Shown here one piece after another: positions 45,963 to 56,673 of a DNA stretch of 64,000 bases. The DNA is from Clostridium punense (GTDB lineage: Bacteria > Bacillota > Clostridia > Clostridiales > Clostridiaceae), in assembly GCF_017874425.1 (NCBI RefSeq), contig NZ_JAGGLL010000004.1:62001-126000 (forward strand). The letters run 5' to 3'. Below the pieces are notes generated by a model. It made no database searches. It was not told where the DNA came from and saw only the letters and a list, made by a program, of their open reading frames with translations. Every line of letters begins with the position of its first letter. Positions within the stretch are counted from its first letter, which is position 1. A program made the translations under genes and the position numbers.

Positions 45963-47230
45963 GTGAAGGGGTTACCAGTTAAGTATAAAGTTTTTTTCAT
46001 TTCAGTATATATAATTACTTTAGTAACATTTATCTATTCAGTACTTATAGGCAATATAAGCTTTAACATTTCAAGTTATAGAAATGTTATATTTTTTGTT
46101 GTATTAACTGCGCTTACAGAAACTTTTACTGTACATTATAATGAAATGTCATTCAGTACAACTTTTGCAATTACTATTGCAACTTATATTTTATTCGGAG
46201 CATTTGAAACTACTGTAGTGTTTATAATCGGATTTTTAGCTAGAGTACTAAAGTTAGAGGATGGTTCGTATAATCATTTATTTAATTCGCCATTATATGG
46301 CACTTTATTTAACTGCTGTATTTTAGTATTACCAATTTTTATTGCAGATTATTTTTATGTTTTTTTTCAAGGTCATTATGGTGTAGATAACATATCAACA
46401 AATGTACCACAGATAATTATATTTAGTTTTGTCTACTTTTTACTTAATACTTTTATAATTTCAATTTTAATGTCATTTCATACTCAAAAAACAATATTAT
46501 ATTGTTATTTTGAGAACATAAAGCTATGTGGAGTTAATTATATAACTATGATACCCTTTGGTGTTATTTTAGTTATTGTTTTTAGTCATTATAAATACAT
46601 AGGAGTTGCGCTAACATTCTTCCCAATTGTTCTTGCTAGATATGTTTTTTCCATGTACATCAACACTAAAACTCAGTATATACAAACCGTTGAAGCTTTA
46701 ATGAATGCAATTGAAGCAAGAGATGAATACACACAAGGGCACTCTCGCAGAGTGGCGGAAATTTCCATGGAGATAGCAAAAAGTTAAAATATAATCAATG
46801 GAAGATTGAAAAACTTACTGTTGCGGCTATGCTTCATGATGTAGGTAAAATTGGAGTCAGTGATAATATTTTAAATAAGCCAGGAAAACTTACTAATGAA
46901 GAATTTGATAAAATTAAGGAACATCCAGAAATAGGATATAATATATTAAAGGAAGTTAAAAATCTTCAATATGTTGGCCCGGTTGTGAAACACCACCATG
47001 AGCGATATGATGGTAAGGGCTATCCAGAAGGTAAGAAGGAAGAAGAGATAGGTTTAGATACCTATATAGTTCAGTTAGCAGATGCAGTGGATGCTATGGA
47101 AACGGATAGACCCTATAGAAAAGGTTTATCAAAAGAAGAAGTTATCAGTGAATTAGAAAATAATTCAGGAACTCAGTTTCACCCTGAGGTTGCTGAGGTT
47201 TACTTAAATATATTGAGAAGTAGAGCCTAA
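45963..47230 (+). pseudogene. membrane HD-GYP phosphodiesterase gene with a -1 frameshift
   Basis: Frame 1 (45963-46787, GTG start after AGGGGGAC) gives about eight TM helices and the start of an HD domain (ALMNAIEARDEYTQGHSRRV), ending at TAA after IAKS. Frame 2 resumes at once (KLKYNQWKIEKLTVAAMLHD) with HDVGKIG and HHERYDGKGYP of HD-GYP domains to 47230. Adding one A to the run at about 46780 (GCAAAAAGTT) restores a single protein of about 422 residues that would degrade cyclic di-GMP. Either a real frameshift, phase-variable homopolymer or a sequencing error. Confidence 0.8.
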
Positions 47231-47290
47231 AACTCTACTTATATTTTTTCTTTAAATTTATAGAGAATAGTAAAAGGGGTAGGAAGTATA

Positions 47291-47824
47291 ATGTTTGTTT
47301 TAGCAATAATTTTTGGTGTTATAATTGGCTATATATTAAAAGGAAGGCTTTCAAATCTAGAAAGTATGGAGTTAAAGGGAATATACTTAATTGGTTTTGG
47401 CTTTGCTATAGAGTTTGTAATTATCTTATTAATTCGAAAGAATATTTTTACAGCTGGAATTAATACCTTATTCTTAGATATATTAATGTATCTACTAATT
47501 TTCACTTTTATATTTTTAAATAGAAAAAATAGGTATATTGTCATAATGGGAATAGGTTTCATGTTAAATGCTTTAGCCATATTCTCCAACGGGGGAACAA
47601 TGCCTGTTAGTACAAGCGCATTGAAAGCTATAGGGTTCTCAACCAATGTCCATACAGAAGGACTTTATACCCTTATCAATGCTAATACAAATTTAAGTTT
47701 TTTAGGTGACACTATTCCAATAGATTTTATTGGCAGATTTGTTGTAAGTCTTGGTGATATAATTTCGGCCATTGGGTTAATACTTTTTATAGTTACAAGC
47801 ATGAGAAAATCCGTTTTAAAATAG
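47291..47824 (+). CDS. DUF5317 membrane protein
   Basis: 177 residues, five predicted TM segments, with the family pattern NGGTMPVSTSALKAIGF, LGDTIPIDFIG and VSLGDIISAIG. Function unknown. It lies 60 nt after the HD-GYP gene and is probably co-transcribed. Confidence 0.85.
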   Translation: MFVLAIIFGVIIGYILKGRLSNLESMELKGIYLIGFGFAIEFVIILLIRKNIFTAGINTLFLDILMYLLIFTFIFLNRKNRYIVIMGIGFMLNALAIFSNGGTMPVSTSALKAIGFSTNVHTEGLYTLINANTNLSFLGDTIPIDFIGRFVVSLGDIISAIGLILFIVTSMRKSVLK

Positions 47825-47832
47825 TATAATTT

Positions 47833-47884
47833 GAATCCTTTTAAATAATGGAATTTGTTCTAATATTTAAAAGGATTTTTTTAT
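47833..47884 (+). terminator. terminator after DUF5317 gene
   Basis: AATCCTTTTAAATA / TATTTAAAAGGATT then TTTTTA. Confidence 0.8.
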
Positions 47885-48137
47885 AGTTATTAACAAAAAT
47901 AAAAAAGTATTATTTTAAGATTTCAGGAAAGACTTAGAGGCACAATAAAAACCTTTTATAAAACAAATAAAATATTTTAAACTATGATGTATTTTATGAT
48001 GGAGTTTTGCAGAAAATAGCATATATAAGTTGTATAGCGATTTTACATAAAGCTTTGGAAAGTGTAGCAAACAGGTTGAGTAAATCTATATGCAACATCC
48101 ATTATAAAAATAATTAGTTGTATAAGGAGGTATTTGT

Positions 48138-48731
48138 GTGAGATTAAAGCCAGTAGTTTTATCATTAATTCTTGTTAGTACATTGTTAGTAGGCTGTGGT
48201 AACAAACCTGGAGAGGAAAAATTGACCCAACAAGAAAAAAATACCCAGCAACAGCAAAACTCTCAGCAGCAAAATGCCCAGCCAGACGTAGTAGCAACAC
48301 CTTCTGTAGTAAGTGATGAAGACTCTTTGCATAGAGCAGCTAGTAAAGATGGAAGTTGGATTATTATTATTAAAAGAGACTATGTGGCAACGAAGGATAT
48401 AGTACTAGAAGGGGAATTCACTAAAAAGGATACTCAAGATCCTACAAAACAAGTACCTGCAGGCCGCAAAATAGCACTATATGATCAAGACCAAAATAGA
48501 AATAAAACAGCATCTTATTCATTAACAGCGCCAAAGTTGATTGTTAGAAGTGAAAATGCTAGAATTCAAGGTGGAACTTTTATAGGTGACGTTTATGTTG
48601 AAAGCAAAGGATTCTCAGTAGTAGATGCCAAAGTGCAAGGAAATGTTTATTTTGCTAGTGAAGAACTAAAATCCACTTTTAAGTTAGAGAATAATGGCAT
48701 GGTTACTGGAGTTACTGAAGTGAAAAAATAA
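48138..48731 (+). CDS. lipoprotein with beta-helix-like C-terminus
   Basis: 197 residues from GTG after AAGGAGG. Signal with lipobox LLVGC (Cys20), a Gln/Asn-rich linker (NTQQQQNSQQQ), then a domain of repeated strands (LIVRSENARIQGGTFIGDVY, VVDAKVQGNVYFA) reminiscent of bactofilin- or pectate-lyase-type beta helices. Surface-anchored. No catalytic motif is visible; function unknown. Confidence 0.65.
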   Translation: MRLKPVVLSLILVSTLLVGCGNKPGEEKLTQQEKNTQQQQNSQQQNAQPDVVATPSVVSDEDSLHRAASKDGSWIIIIKRDYVATKDIVLEGEFTKKDTQDPTKQVPAGRKIALYDQDQNRNKTASYSLTAPKLIVRSENARIQGGTFIGDVYVESKGFSVVDAKVQGNVYFASEELKSTFKLENNGMVTGVTEVKK

Positions 48732-48841
48732 AAATATATTATGGGAACCGAAGTTGAGATTTAGCTTGTACATTGATTTTTCTACGGTTCCTTTAAGGCT
48801 TTTAAGATGAGAATAAAAATTTCATCAGGAAGTTCTGCAAA

Positions 48842-48886
48842 AAACCTATTACAACGTTGAGTATATTGTAATAGGTTCTTTTATTT
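48842..48886 (+). terminator. terminator after lipoprotein gene
   Basis: ACCTATTACAA / TTGTAATAGGT then TCTTTTATTTT. Confidence 0.8.
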
Positions 48887-49101
48887 TGATAATATTATTT
48901 TTTGTGAGAAGATAATAGTGAATTTAGAAATATTTTGTATAAATCTCGTAATCAACATTGATATTTTATGTTATTATTTATTATACTAATATTAGAGTGT
49001 GTTTTTATATAAGGAATGTTATGGTTTATATAATATTGTGAAGATTATTTTCGTAATTTTCACTTTATAATAAAAACTATTATTAATGTAGGGGGGACAG
49101 C

Positions 49102-50835
49102 ATGGGGAAAAAGATTATTATTGATTTTCTTAAAAATCACAAAATTTCCTACATTGTTGGTATAGGATTTATGTTCTTAACTGCTTATATTCAATCCTTA
49201 TTTCCAACAGTGCTTGGAGATACTATTGATGTGTTAAAGGTAAGTGGATTTAACTTTAGGGATGTAAAATTAAATATAATGTACATGCTATTAATAGCTA
49301 TAGGAGCTTTTATTACAACTTATGCTTGGAGAAATTTTATTGTAGCTAATGCAAGAAATCTTGAATGTCATCTTCGTGAGAAGTTATACGATCATCTTCA
49401 AAGGTTATCTCCAGAATTTTATAGTAAAAGGAAAACAGGAGATTTAATTGCCTATGCTATTAATGATATCTCAGCAGTGCGAATGACTTTTGGACCAGCT
49501 ACTGCTATGACCATAAATGGCGTTGTTATCTGTGGTATATCAATTTACTTAATGTGTATAACAATAAATTGGAAACTGACTCTCATCACCTTATTACCTA
49601 TTCCTTTTATAGTTATTTTCATGATGAAAATAGGGACTTTAGTTCAAAAAAGATTTAAGATTGTACAAGAGAACTTTGCTGCAATTTCAGATAGAGTTCA
49701 GGAAAATATAAATGGAATTAGAGTAATTAAAGCTTATGTTCAAGAAGAAGAGGAAAGTAAAAACTTTGAGAATTTAAATGAAGAAATGATGGACTCAAAC
49801 CTTAAAATGGTTAAAGTATCAGCAGTGCTTTCTCCTTTTATTGAAATAGCTTTTAGTATAAGCTTTGCTATGAACTTAATTATTGGAGGAAATATGGTAC
49901 TCTCAGGGGGGATTTCTCTTGGGGACTTTATTGCTTTTAATGGTTATTTAACCATGATTATGAAGCCTATAAATTCTATTGGACGTGTTATCACTATTTT
50001 CCAAAGAGGAGTAGCTTCCCTAAAAAGACTTAATGAAGTCTTCGATGTAGATCCAGAAATAAAAGATGGGATTAAAGCTATAGAAGACTCTCCTAAAGGA
50101 AATATTGAGTTTAAGGAGTTAACCTTCTCTTACCCAGATTCACAGGAAAAGGCAATAGAAGAAATATCTCTTAAAATACCTAAGGGAAGCACTGTTGGAA
50201 TTTTAGGGAAGACTGGTTCAGGGAAAACTACCTTAGTGAGTCTATTGCTAAAGCTTTACAATGTGGAAGATGGAAAGATATTTTTCGACGGTATAGATAT
50301 AAATGATTACTCATTAAAAGCCTTAAGAGAAGCCATTGGGTATGTACCACAAGATAATTTCTTATTTTCTGCTTCAATTAAAGAAAATATAAAGTTTTTT
50401 AAGGATACCTATAAGGATAGTGAAGTAGAAGAAGCGGCAAAGATTAGCTCTATATATGAGAGTATTATGAACTTTCCTAAAGGCTTTGATACCATATTAG
50501 GGGAGCGTGGAGTTAATCTCTCTGGTGGGCAGAAGCAAAGAATTTCAATTGCTAGAGCAATAATTAAAAAGCCATCAATATTAATTTTTGATGACTCTCT
50601 TTCTGCAGTGGATACTGTAACTGAGTCTCGAATACTAAAAAATCTTAAAAAGTTTAGAAAAAACAAAACTACCTTAATAATTGCTCACAGAGTATCTGCA
50701 ATAAAAGATGCGGATTTTATAGTAGTTTTAAAAGATGGTAAAATATATGAGCAGGGAAATCATAATGAACTTATAAAAATGGGGGGGATATATTATGATA
50801 CATATATGGAACAATATAAAGACTCTAAAGCATAA
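49102..50835 (+). CDS. ABC exporter half-transporter, degenerate-site subunit
   Basis: 577 residues: six TM helices (about 15-310), then an NBD with Walker A GKTGSGKTT, signature LSGGQKQR, and Walker B ILIFDDSLSAVD, where the catalytic Glu is Asp. This is the non-hydrolysing NBD of heterodimeric exporters (TM287/288, BmrCD, LmrCD type). The partner gene overlaps its 3' end by 41 nt. Multidrug, peptide or lipid substrate; unknown. Confidence 0.92.
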   Translation: MGKKIIIDFLKNHKISYIVGIGFMFLTAYIQSLFPTVLGDTIDVLKVSGFNFRDVKLNIMYMLLIAIGAFITTYAWRNFIVANARNLECHLREKLYDHLQRLSPEFYSKRKTGDLIAYAINDISAVRMTFGPATAMTINGVVICGISIYLMCITINWKLTLITLLPIPFIVIFMMKIGTLVQKRFKIVQENFAAISDRVQENINGIRVIKAYVQEEEESKNFENLNEEMMDSNLKMVKVSAVLSPFIEIAFSISFAMNLIIGGNMVLSGGISLGDFIAFNGYLTMIMKPINSIGRVITIFQRGVASLKRLNEVFDVDPEIKDGIKAIEDSPKGNIEFKELTFSYPDSQEKAIEEISLKIPKGSTVGILGKTGSGKTTLVSLLLKLYNVEDGKIFFDGIDINDYSLKALREAIGYVPQDNFLFSASIKENIKFFKDTYKDSEVEEAAKISSIYESIMNFPKGFDTILGERGVNLSGGQKQRISIARAIIKKPSILIFDDSLSAVDTVTESRILKNLKKFRKNKTTLIIAHRVSAIKDADFIVVLKDGKIYEQGNHNELIKMGGIYYDTYMEQYKDSKA

Positions 50836-52597
50836 ATCTAAGAATAAAATTCATAAAATCCATAGCTTGAAGAGACTGTTATCATTAACCCTTCCACACA
50901 TGAAAAAAATACTTTTAGCTGCGGTTTGCGTAGTTCTTGTAAATGCAGCAGAACTAATAAAACCTTATATATTAAAAATAGTAATTGATGATTTCTTAAT
51001 AAATAAAACCCCTGAAACTATGTTTTATTCTATTACCTCTATGGGAGTATTGTACTTTCTAATTGTAGCTTTAGGAGGATTATTTTCTTTCTCTCAAGTT
51101 AACTTTATAAATAGGGCAGCGCAAGATATTATGAAGGATTTAAGGACAAGAGTATTTAATACAATTCAGTTATTACCTTTATCCTATCTTGATAAGACCT
51201 CTTCAGGTAGACTTATCACAAGAGCCACCAACGATGTAGCTGCATTAAGTGAAATGTATACAGATGTTATTATCAATTTGTTTAAGGATGTATTTTTACT
51301 AATTGGTATTATCTATGCTATGGTAATGCTGGATGCAAAACTTGCATTGATTTCAGTGTCCTTAGTACCAATTATGTTTTTCTTTGTGTTTTTGCTTAAA
51401 AATAAAATAAAAAATAATTTTTCTAAAATGAAAAGTTTAATTGGTAGAATAAATGGCTTTATGGCTGAAAATATTTCTGGAATGAAAATTATACAAATAT
51501 TTAGAGGGGAAAAAGAAAAGAAAGAAGAATTTTTAAATCTTAATGGAGAGTATTTTAAAAGTACTTTGTTCCAAGTAAGGTTAAATAGTATTTTAAGACC
51601 AGCTTCTGATGTGTTTCAGAGTGTTTCTGTGGCAATCTTAATCTGGTATGCCATGGGTAAAATATATAATCAGACCCTTGAGATTGGAGTATTATTTGCC
51701 TTTACAACATATATAAAACAGTTTTTCAATCCAATTTCAGATTTAGCAGACAACTATACTACTATTCAATCAGCTTTAGTTTCAGCAGATAGAATTTTTG
51801 AATTATTAGATGAAGAAGATTCCTTAGAGGATTTAGATTTAGGAATTTCGATGAAAAATATAAGGGGAGATATTGAATTCAAAAATGTATGGTTCTCTTA
51901 TAATGATAGCGACTGGATATTAAAAGATGTGAGCTTTACTATTAAAAGTGGGGAAACTGCTGCTTTTGTAGGAGAAACTGGAGCGGGAAAAACTACCATA
52001 ATAAGCCTTATCAGTGGTTTTTATCCCATTCAAAAGGGTGAAATATTAATCGATGGTGTAAATATTAATGAGATTAAAAAGAAGGATTTAAGAAGAAATA
52101 TTTCCGTAGTACTTCAAGATGTATTTTTATTCTCAGGGGATATACAAAAAAACATTTCCTTAAATGATGATATAAGTATTGATGAAATAGATGAAGCTTT
52201 AAGAATAACTTGTGCTTCTGAATTTGTAAATACCTTGCCACAGGGGGTTAATTCTCCTGTAATGGAAAGGGGGAGCACTTTCTCCGCTGGAGAAAAACAA
52301 TTACTGTCATTTGCTAGAGCTATAGCTCATGATCCCTCCATATTTATATTAGATGAAGCTACGGCTAATATTGATACCCATACTGAAAAGTTAATTCAAC
52401 AGGTTATTGAAAAGGTTTCTAGACATAGAACTACCCTAATCATAGCTCATAGGCTTTCAACTATTAGGAATGCAGACAAAATTATAGTTTTAAGTGGAGG
52501 AGAAATTGTGGAGATGGGAAATCATAATGAACTTATAAAAGGTAAGGGATATTATAAAAAAATGATTGAGGGAAATAATTTTAAGGAAGTCATATAA
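50795..52597 (+). CDS. ABC exporter half-transporter, catalytic subunit
   Basis: 600 residues: six TM helices (about 30-330) and an NBD with Walker A GETGAGKTT, Walker B IFILDEATANID (catalytic Glu present) and a non-canonical signature FSAGEKQ. With its partner it forms one working ATP site (its own Walker motifs plus the partner's LSGGQ) and one degenerate site. The ATG lies inside the upstream gene behind GGGGGGGAT, giving translational coupling. Confidence 0.92.
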   Translation: MIHIWNNIKTLKHKSKNKIHKIHSLKRLLSLTLPHMKKILLAAVCVVLVNAAELIKPYILKIVIDDFLINKTPETMFYSITSMGVLYFLIVALGGLFSFSQVNFINRAAQDIMKDLRTRVFNTIQLLPLSYLDKTSSGRLITRATNDVAALSEMYTDVIINLFKDVFLLIGIIYAMVMLDAKLALISVSLVPIMFFFVFLLKNKIKNNFSKMKSLIGRINGFMAENISGMKIIQIFRGEKEKKEEFLNLNGEYFKSTLFQVRLNSILRPASDVFQSVSVAILIWYAMGKIYNQTLEIGVLFAFTTYIKQFFNPISDLADNYTTIQSALVSADRIFELLDEEDSLEDLDLGISMKNIRGDIEFKNVWFSYNDSDWILKDVSFTIKSGETAAFVGETGAGKTTIISLISGFYPIQKGEILIDGVNINEIKKKDLRRNISVVLQDVFLFSGDIQKNISLNDDISIDEIDEALRITCASEFVNTLPQGVNSPVMERGSTFSAGEKQLLSFARAIAHDPSIFILDEATANIDTHTEKLIQQVIEKVSRHRTTLIIAHRLSTIRNADKIIVLSGGEIVEMGNHNELIKGKGYYKKMIEGNNFKEVI

Positions 52598-52706
52598 GGG
52601 TTTCCTTTGGCTAATGTTTAAAATAAGTGAGGGAAATTAGGCGTATTTCTATTAAAGTTTTACATTCATATATAAGCTTCATTAAAATTTAAAATGGTAA
52701 AAATTA

Positions 52707-52740
52707 AAAGCCTTCAACATTGAAGGCTTTTAATTTTTTA
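52707..52740 (+). terminator. terminator of ABC exporter operon
   Basis: AAAAGCCTTCAA-c-aTTGAAGGCTTTT then AATTTTTT. Confidence 0.85.
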
Positions 52741-52745
52741 AAACT

Positions 52746-52819
52746 TGGAGCAGGTGAAGGGAATCGAACCCTCGCCCTTAGCTTGGGAAGCTAATGTACT
52801 ACCATTATACTACACCTGC
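52746..52819 (-). tRNA. tRNA-Gly (CCC)
   Basis: On the minus strand: acceptor GCAGGTG / CACCTGC, D-arm TATAATGGTA, anticodon loop TTCCCAA (CCC), T-loop TTCGATT, encoded TCCA. Confidence 0.95.
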
Positions 52820-53117
52820 ATGAGTATTTAATTAAGAAAAAATGCAAGTTGTCCTAATAATTTAATTATAACACATAACCATAAAATGTAAAGTGATTTT
52901 AGTTTATATAGAGAAAAATATATATTTATAAATAAAATAGAAGTTTATTTATAAAAATTCTGCAGGAACCTTGCGATAGTAGAATTAAAATGCAAAATAT
53001 AACATAAAATAAGTGAAGTAAATACTAGATTATATTAAATAGTAAGTCTATGTTTTTAATCGGTATAAATTATAATATCAATAAAATATTAATATACTAC
53101 TAAAGAGGTGAAGTTAA

Positions 53118-54782
53118 GTGGAAAATAGTAATAGTATAAAAATTATTCCTCTAGGAGGTCTTGGGGAGATAGGAAAGAATATAACAGCTTTTGAGTATAA
53201 GGATGAGATAATAGTTATAGATTGTGGTATATCCTTTCCAGAAGAAGAAATGTATGGTGTAGACCTAGTTATTCCTGATATTACTTATCTATTAAATAAT
53301 AAGGATAAGGTTAAAGCAATTTTTATAACTCATGGTCATGAAGATCATATTGGATCTTTACCCTATATTTTAAAGCAGTTAAACGTACCAGTGTATGGAA
53401 CAAAATTAACTTTAGGAATTATTGAGAATAAACTTAAGGAGCATAATATGCTTCAAGAGTGTACCCTTAATGGAGTAGAAGCAGGGCAAATTGTGAAATT
53501 AGAGAATTTAAATGTAGAATTTATAAGAAATACTCACAGTATAGCTGATTCTTGTTCAATTGCAATTCATACACCTGTAGGAATAATACTACATACTGGA
53601 GATTTTAAAATAGACTACACTCCAATTGACGGAAAGGTTATGGATTTAGAGCGTATATCAGCCTTAGGGCGAAAAGGTGTATTACTTCTTATGGCTGATA
53701 GTACTAACGTGCAACGACAAGGACATACCATTTCGGAGAAATCTATTGGTGAAACCCTATCTAGAGTCATTTCAGGAGCTAGAGGAAGAGTTATTGTGGC
53801 TACCTTTGCTTCAAATATCCATAGAATGCAGCAAATAATAAATGCATCAATACAATATGGTAGGAAAGTAGCCTTTAGTGGCAGAAGTATGGAGAATATA
53901 TCCCAAGTAGCTATGGAGCTTGGATATCTCCACATACCTGAAGGTCAAGTGATAAAAGCAGAGGAAATCTATGATTATCCAAACGAAAAAGTTACTATAA
54001 TTACAACTGGAAGTCAGGGAGAACCTATGGCAGCACTGGCTAGAATAGCTTTTTCTACTCATAGAAAAATCAAATTAGAGCCAAATGATTTGTTCATTAT
54101 TTCAGCTTCTCCAATTCCTGGAAACGAAAAACTTATCTCTAGAGTAATTAATGAACTGTTTAGAAAAGGTGTAGATGTAATTTATGAAGATTTAGAGGAA
54201 GTTCACGTTTCAGGTCATGCTTATCAAGAAGAGCTAAAATTAATTCATACTTTAGTTCATCCAAAGTTCTTTATGCCTGTTCATGGTGAGTATAGACATT
54301 TAAAACATCATACAGATTTAGCAGTAAAGTTGGGAATGAAAAGAGAAAATATCTTTGCTTTAGAAACTGGAGATGTACTGGAAATTTCAGAGAACGAAGC
54401 AAAGGTAGCAGGAAAGGTAAAAACAGGTTCAGTATTTGTTGATGGTATAGGTGTTGGAGATGTAGGTACTGTAGTTCTTAGAGATAGAAAACACCTAGCA
54501 CAAGACGGAATGGTTACAGTAGTTGCTACTATAGAGAAGGAATCCTTTAGTTTAATTGCTGGGCCAGATATAATAACAAGAGGCTTTGTTTATGCAAAAG
54601 AATCGGAAGAACTTATCAATGAAATAAAGGAAATAGCTAAAAAAGAACTTGAAAGTTGCTTAGACAGAAAGATTATTGAGTGGTATGTACTAAAAGCAAA
54701 TATGAAATCTGCTATTGAAAAGTATCTATTTGAAAGAACTAAGAGAAGACCAACCATTTTACCAATTATAATGGAAATTTAA
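53118..54782 (+). CDS. rnj: ribonuclease J
   Basis: 554 residues from GTG after AGAGGTG. MBL-fold with THGHEDHIGS, HSIADSCSIAI and HTGDFKID, the beta-CASP part (ADSTNVQRQGHT, TGSQGEPMAAL, SASPIPGNE, VHVSGHAYQEEL) and a C-terminal domain. It is a 5'-3' exo/endoribonuclease central to mRNA decay in Firmicutes. Confidence 0.96.
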   Translation: MENSNSIKIIPLGGLGEIGKNITAFEYKDEIIVIDCGISFPEEEMYGVDLVIPDITYLLNNKDKVKAIFITHGHEDHIGSLPYILKQLNVPVYGTKLTLGIIENKLKEHNMLQECTLNGVEAGQIVKLENLNVEFIRNTHSIADSCSIAIHTPVGIILHTGDFKIDYTPIDGKVMDLERISALGRKGVLLLMADSTNVQRQGHTISEKSIGETLSRVISGARGRVIVATFASNIHRMQQIINASIQYGRKVAFSGRSMENISQVAMELGYLHIPEGQVIKAEEIYDYPNEKVTIITTGSQGEPMAALARIAFSTHRKIKLEPNDLFIISASPIPGNEKLISRVINELFRKGVDVIYEDLEEVHVSGHAYQEELKLIHTLVHPKFFMPVHGEYRHLKHHTDLAVKLGMKRENIFALETGDVLEISENEAKVAGKVKTGSVFVDGIGVGDVGTVVLRDRKHLAQDGMVTVVATIEKESFSLIAGPDIITRGFVYAKESEELINEIKEIAKKELESCLDRKIIEWYVLKANMKSAIEKYLFERTKRRPTILPIIMEI

Positions 54783-54880
54783 AAATAAAGAGTGCCATTG
54801 CTAAAAGGTAATTCACAATTAAAAATAATTATAGGTCTAATTTTAAAAACCATATTAAGATGATTATAAATATATAAATC

Positions 54881-54930
54881 TAAATAACTATAGTGATTTA
54901 AACTAAAGTCACTATAGTTATTTATTTTAA
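54881..54930. terminator. bidirectional terminator
   Basis: TAAATAACTATAGTGA / TCACTATAGTTATTTA then TTTTA, between rnj and the convergent LysR gene. Confidence 0.85.
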
Positions 54931-54994
54931 TAGTAGTTTTTGTCTAAATAAATTATGAATTTAAAAATAGAAAAAAGGAAGAAAACTAGAAATA

Positions 54995-55864
54995 TTATAC
55001 ATCTTGTAAATCATAATTCTTAATAAAATCAACAAAGGCATTAACAACATTTAAATTTAAAACTTCTTTTTCATAAAATAACCAAGTTTTTCTTATTATA
55101 GGTGCTCCATTTTTGTCAATTAAGTTAATTGTATGTAAATCAGATAAATTATTTACTACTAGACTAGGCATAATTCCATAACCAAGATCATTGATAACCA
55201 TTTCTTTGCAGGTGTCAAGTTGGTCAACATTCATGGTTACTTGAGCGCCATTGGAAAAGTTATCAGCCCACCAATTATCAATTAAGGCTTTAAGTAAATG
55301 ATCTGTTTGATAATCGATTCTTGGAAGATTAGGAAGATTTTCTATGGTAATCTTATTTTTAGAAACAATACATAAGTTCTCTTCAAAGAGTAGATGTTTT
55401 TCTCCTCTCCAATTAAAATCCCCTCTAACAAATCCAAGGTGGATATCTTTGTTAAGTAGCAAGGTGACTATATCACTACTCCAGTCTGTAATAATTTTAA
55501 ATTCAACTTTAGGATATGTTGTCTTAAAGAGTTTAAGTAGTGCAGGAAGTTTATGTTTCATCATAAACCTAGATACACCAAGTTTCAAAGTTCCAACTAC
55601 TTCATTATCCATGTTCCAAAGAGTTTCTTTTGTCTTCTCAATTTTTAGTAATATTTCATTAGCACACTTGTATAAATATTCTCCCTGGGGCGTAAAACAT
55701 ACTCCTCTTCTTCCTCTTGTAACAATGTTTACACCAAATTCCTTTTCAATTTGTTTTAATCTATTAGTTAAGGCAGGCTGTGACATATATAATTCTTCTG
55801 CAGCTTTAGTAATGTTTTTTTTATCATATATAACTTTAAGAATAAGCCAGTCCCGATTATCCAC
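54995..55864 (-). CDS. LysR-family transcriptional regulator
   Basis: About 289 residues. HTH: NITKAAEELYMSQPALTNRLKQIEKEFG, cut here to its key part AAEELYMSQPALTNRLKQIE. A GTG at 55864 with GGAGG 7 nt upstream gives the usual N-terminus (MDNRDWLILKVIYDKKN); the ATG at 55909 adds 15 residues without a good site. The C-terminal effector domain follows. Divergent from the AbrB-family membrane protein, its likely target. Confidence 0.9.
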   Translation of the reverse strand: MDNRDWLILKVIYDKKNITKAAEELYMSQPALTNRLKQIEKEFGVNIVTRGRRGVCFTPQGEYLYKCANEILLKIEKTKETLWNMDNEVVGTLKLGVSRFMMKHKLPALLKLFKTTYPKVEFKIITDWSSDIVTLLLNKDIHLGFVRGDFNWRGEKHLLFEENLCIVSKNKITIENLPNLPRIDYQTDHLLKALIDNWWADNFSNGAQVTMNVDQLDTCKEMVINDLGYGIMPSLVVNNLSDLHTINLIDKNGAPIIRKTWLFYEKEVLNLNVVNAFVDFIKNYDLQDV

Positions 55865-56175
55865 TTTAATCCTCCAATTCAGAAATAACAATTTTGTATG
55901 GATAAACATAAAAAAATGTTATTTTATTTATTTCTAATAATATACTAAACTTATTATAGAATATTAGTCAATAATACTAGTTAAAAACCTTTAGAAGCAT
56001 TTCTCAAAAGGTAAAAATCAAAGTAGTATTTTGTAATAGCTTTAATTAAAATATTAATAGAAGAAACTGTGTTGTAGACATAGAATTAAAAGGTTAAAAT
56101 TAATTATAAACCTTTATAACATATTATTTATATACTAGGGATTAAAAAATATAATTAGGGGAAAAGGAGTCAGAT
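55865..56175. other. divergent regulatory region
   Basis: About 310 bp between the LysR gene and its likely target; should hold LysR binding sites (T-N11-A type), none assigned with confidence. Confidence 0.4.
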
Positions 56176-56673
56176 ATGGAAAAAATAATATATACTTTAA
56201 TTGTTGCAGCTATTGGAGGCTATGTTGGAATTAAACTGAAGATACCTGCAGGAGCAATGATTGGGGCAATGGTATTTGTTGCAATTTATAATATAAAAAC
56301 CTCTCAAGGATATATACCAAGAGATTTTAAATTAGTAGCACAAGTGGTTGTTGGTGCAATGCTGGGATTAAATTTTAATATGGAGTCAATATTGGCATTA
56401 AAAAAATTAATCTTACCATCAATTGTACTGGTAGTAGGCTTAACTGTATTTAGTTTATTATTAGGAATCTTGATACATAAAATCACTGGTTTAGATTTGG
56501 TCACTGCGTTATTTAGTAGTTCACCTGGGGGGCTAACAGATATGTCTTTACTATCAGAAGCCTATGGAGCGCAAACACATGTGGTAGCATTGATGCACTT
56601 AATAAGATTGACCACGGTAATTACAGTTTTTCCTATACTAATAAAATTTCTAAAGGAACATTTAATGTTTTAG
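56176..56673 (+). CDS. AbrB-family membrane protein (half-length)
   Basis: 165 residues with about five TM helices and the family motif SSSPGGLTDMSLLSEAYGA plus ALMHLIRLTTV. AbrB/PF05145 proteins usually have two such halves (about 350 residues); this is one half, possibly a homodimer. A transporter of unknown small molecules. AAAAGGAG precedes ATG. Likely controlled by the divergent LysR regulator. Confidence 0.75.
   Translation: MEKIIYTLIVAAIGGYVGIKLKIPAGAMIGAMVFVAIYNIKTSQGYIPRDFKLVAQVVVGAMLGLNFNMESILALKKLILPSIVLVVGLTVFSLLLGILIHKITGLDLVTALFSSSPGGLTDMSLLSEAYGAQTHVVALMHLIRLTTVITVFPILIKFLKEHLMF

Noticed and set aside
46785-46790. TAA in the HD-GYP gene as a recoding signal
   Set aside because: TAA does not encode selenocysteine, and the downstream domain is in another frame, so this is a frameshift.
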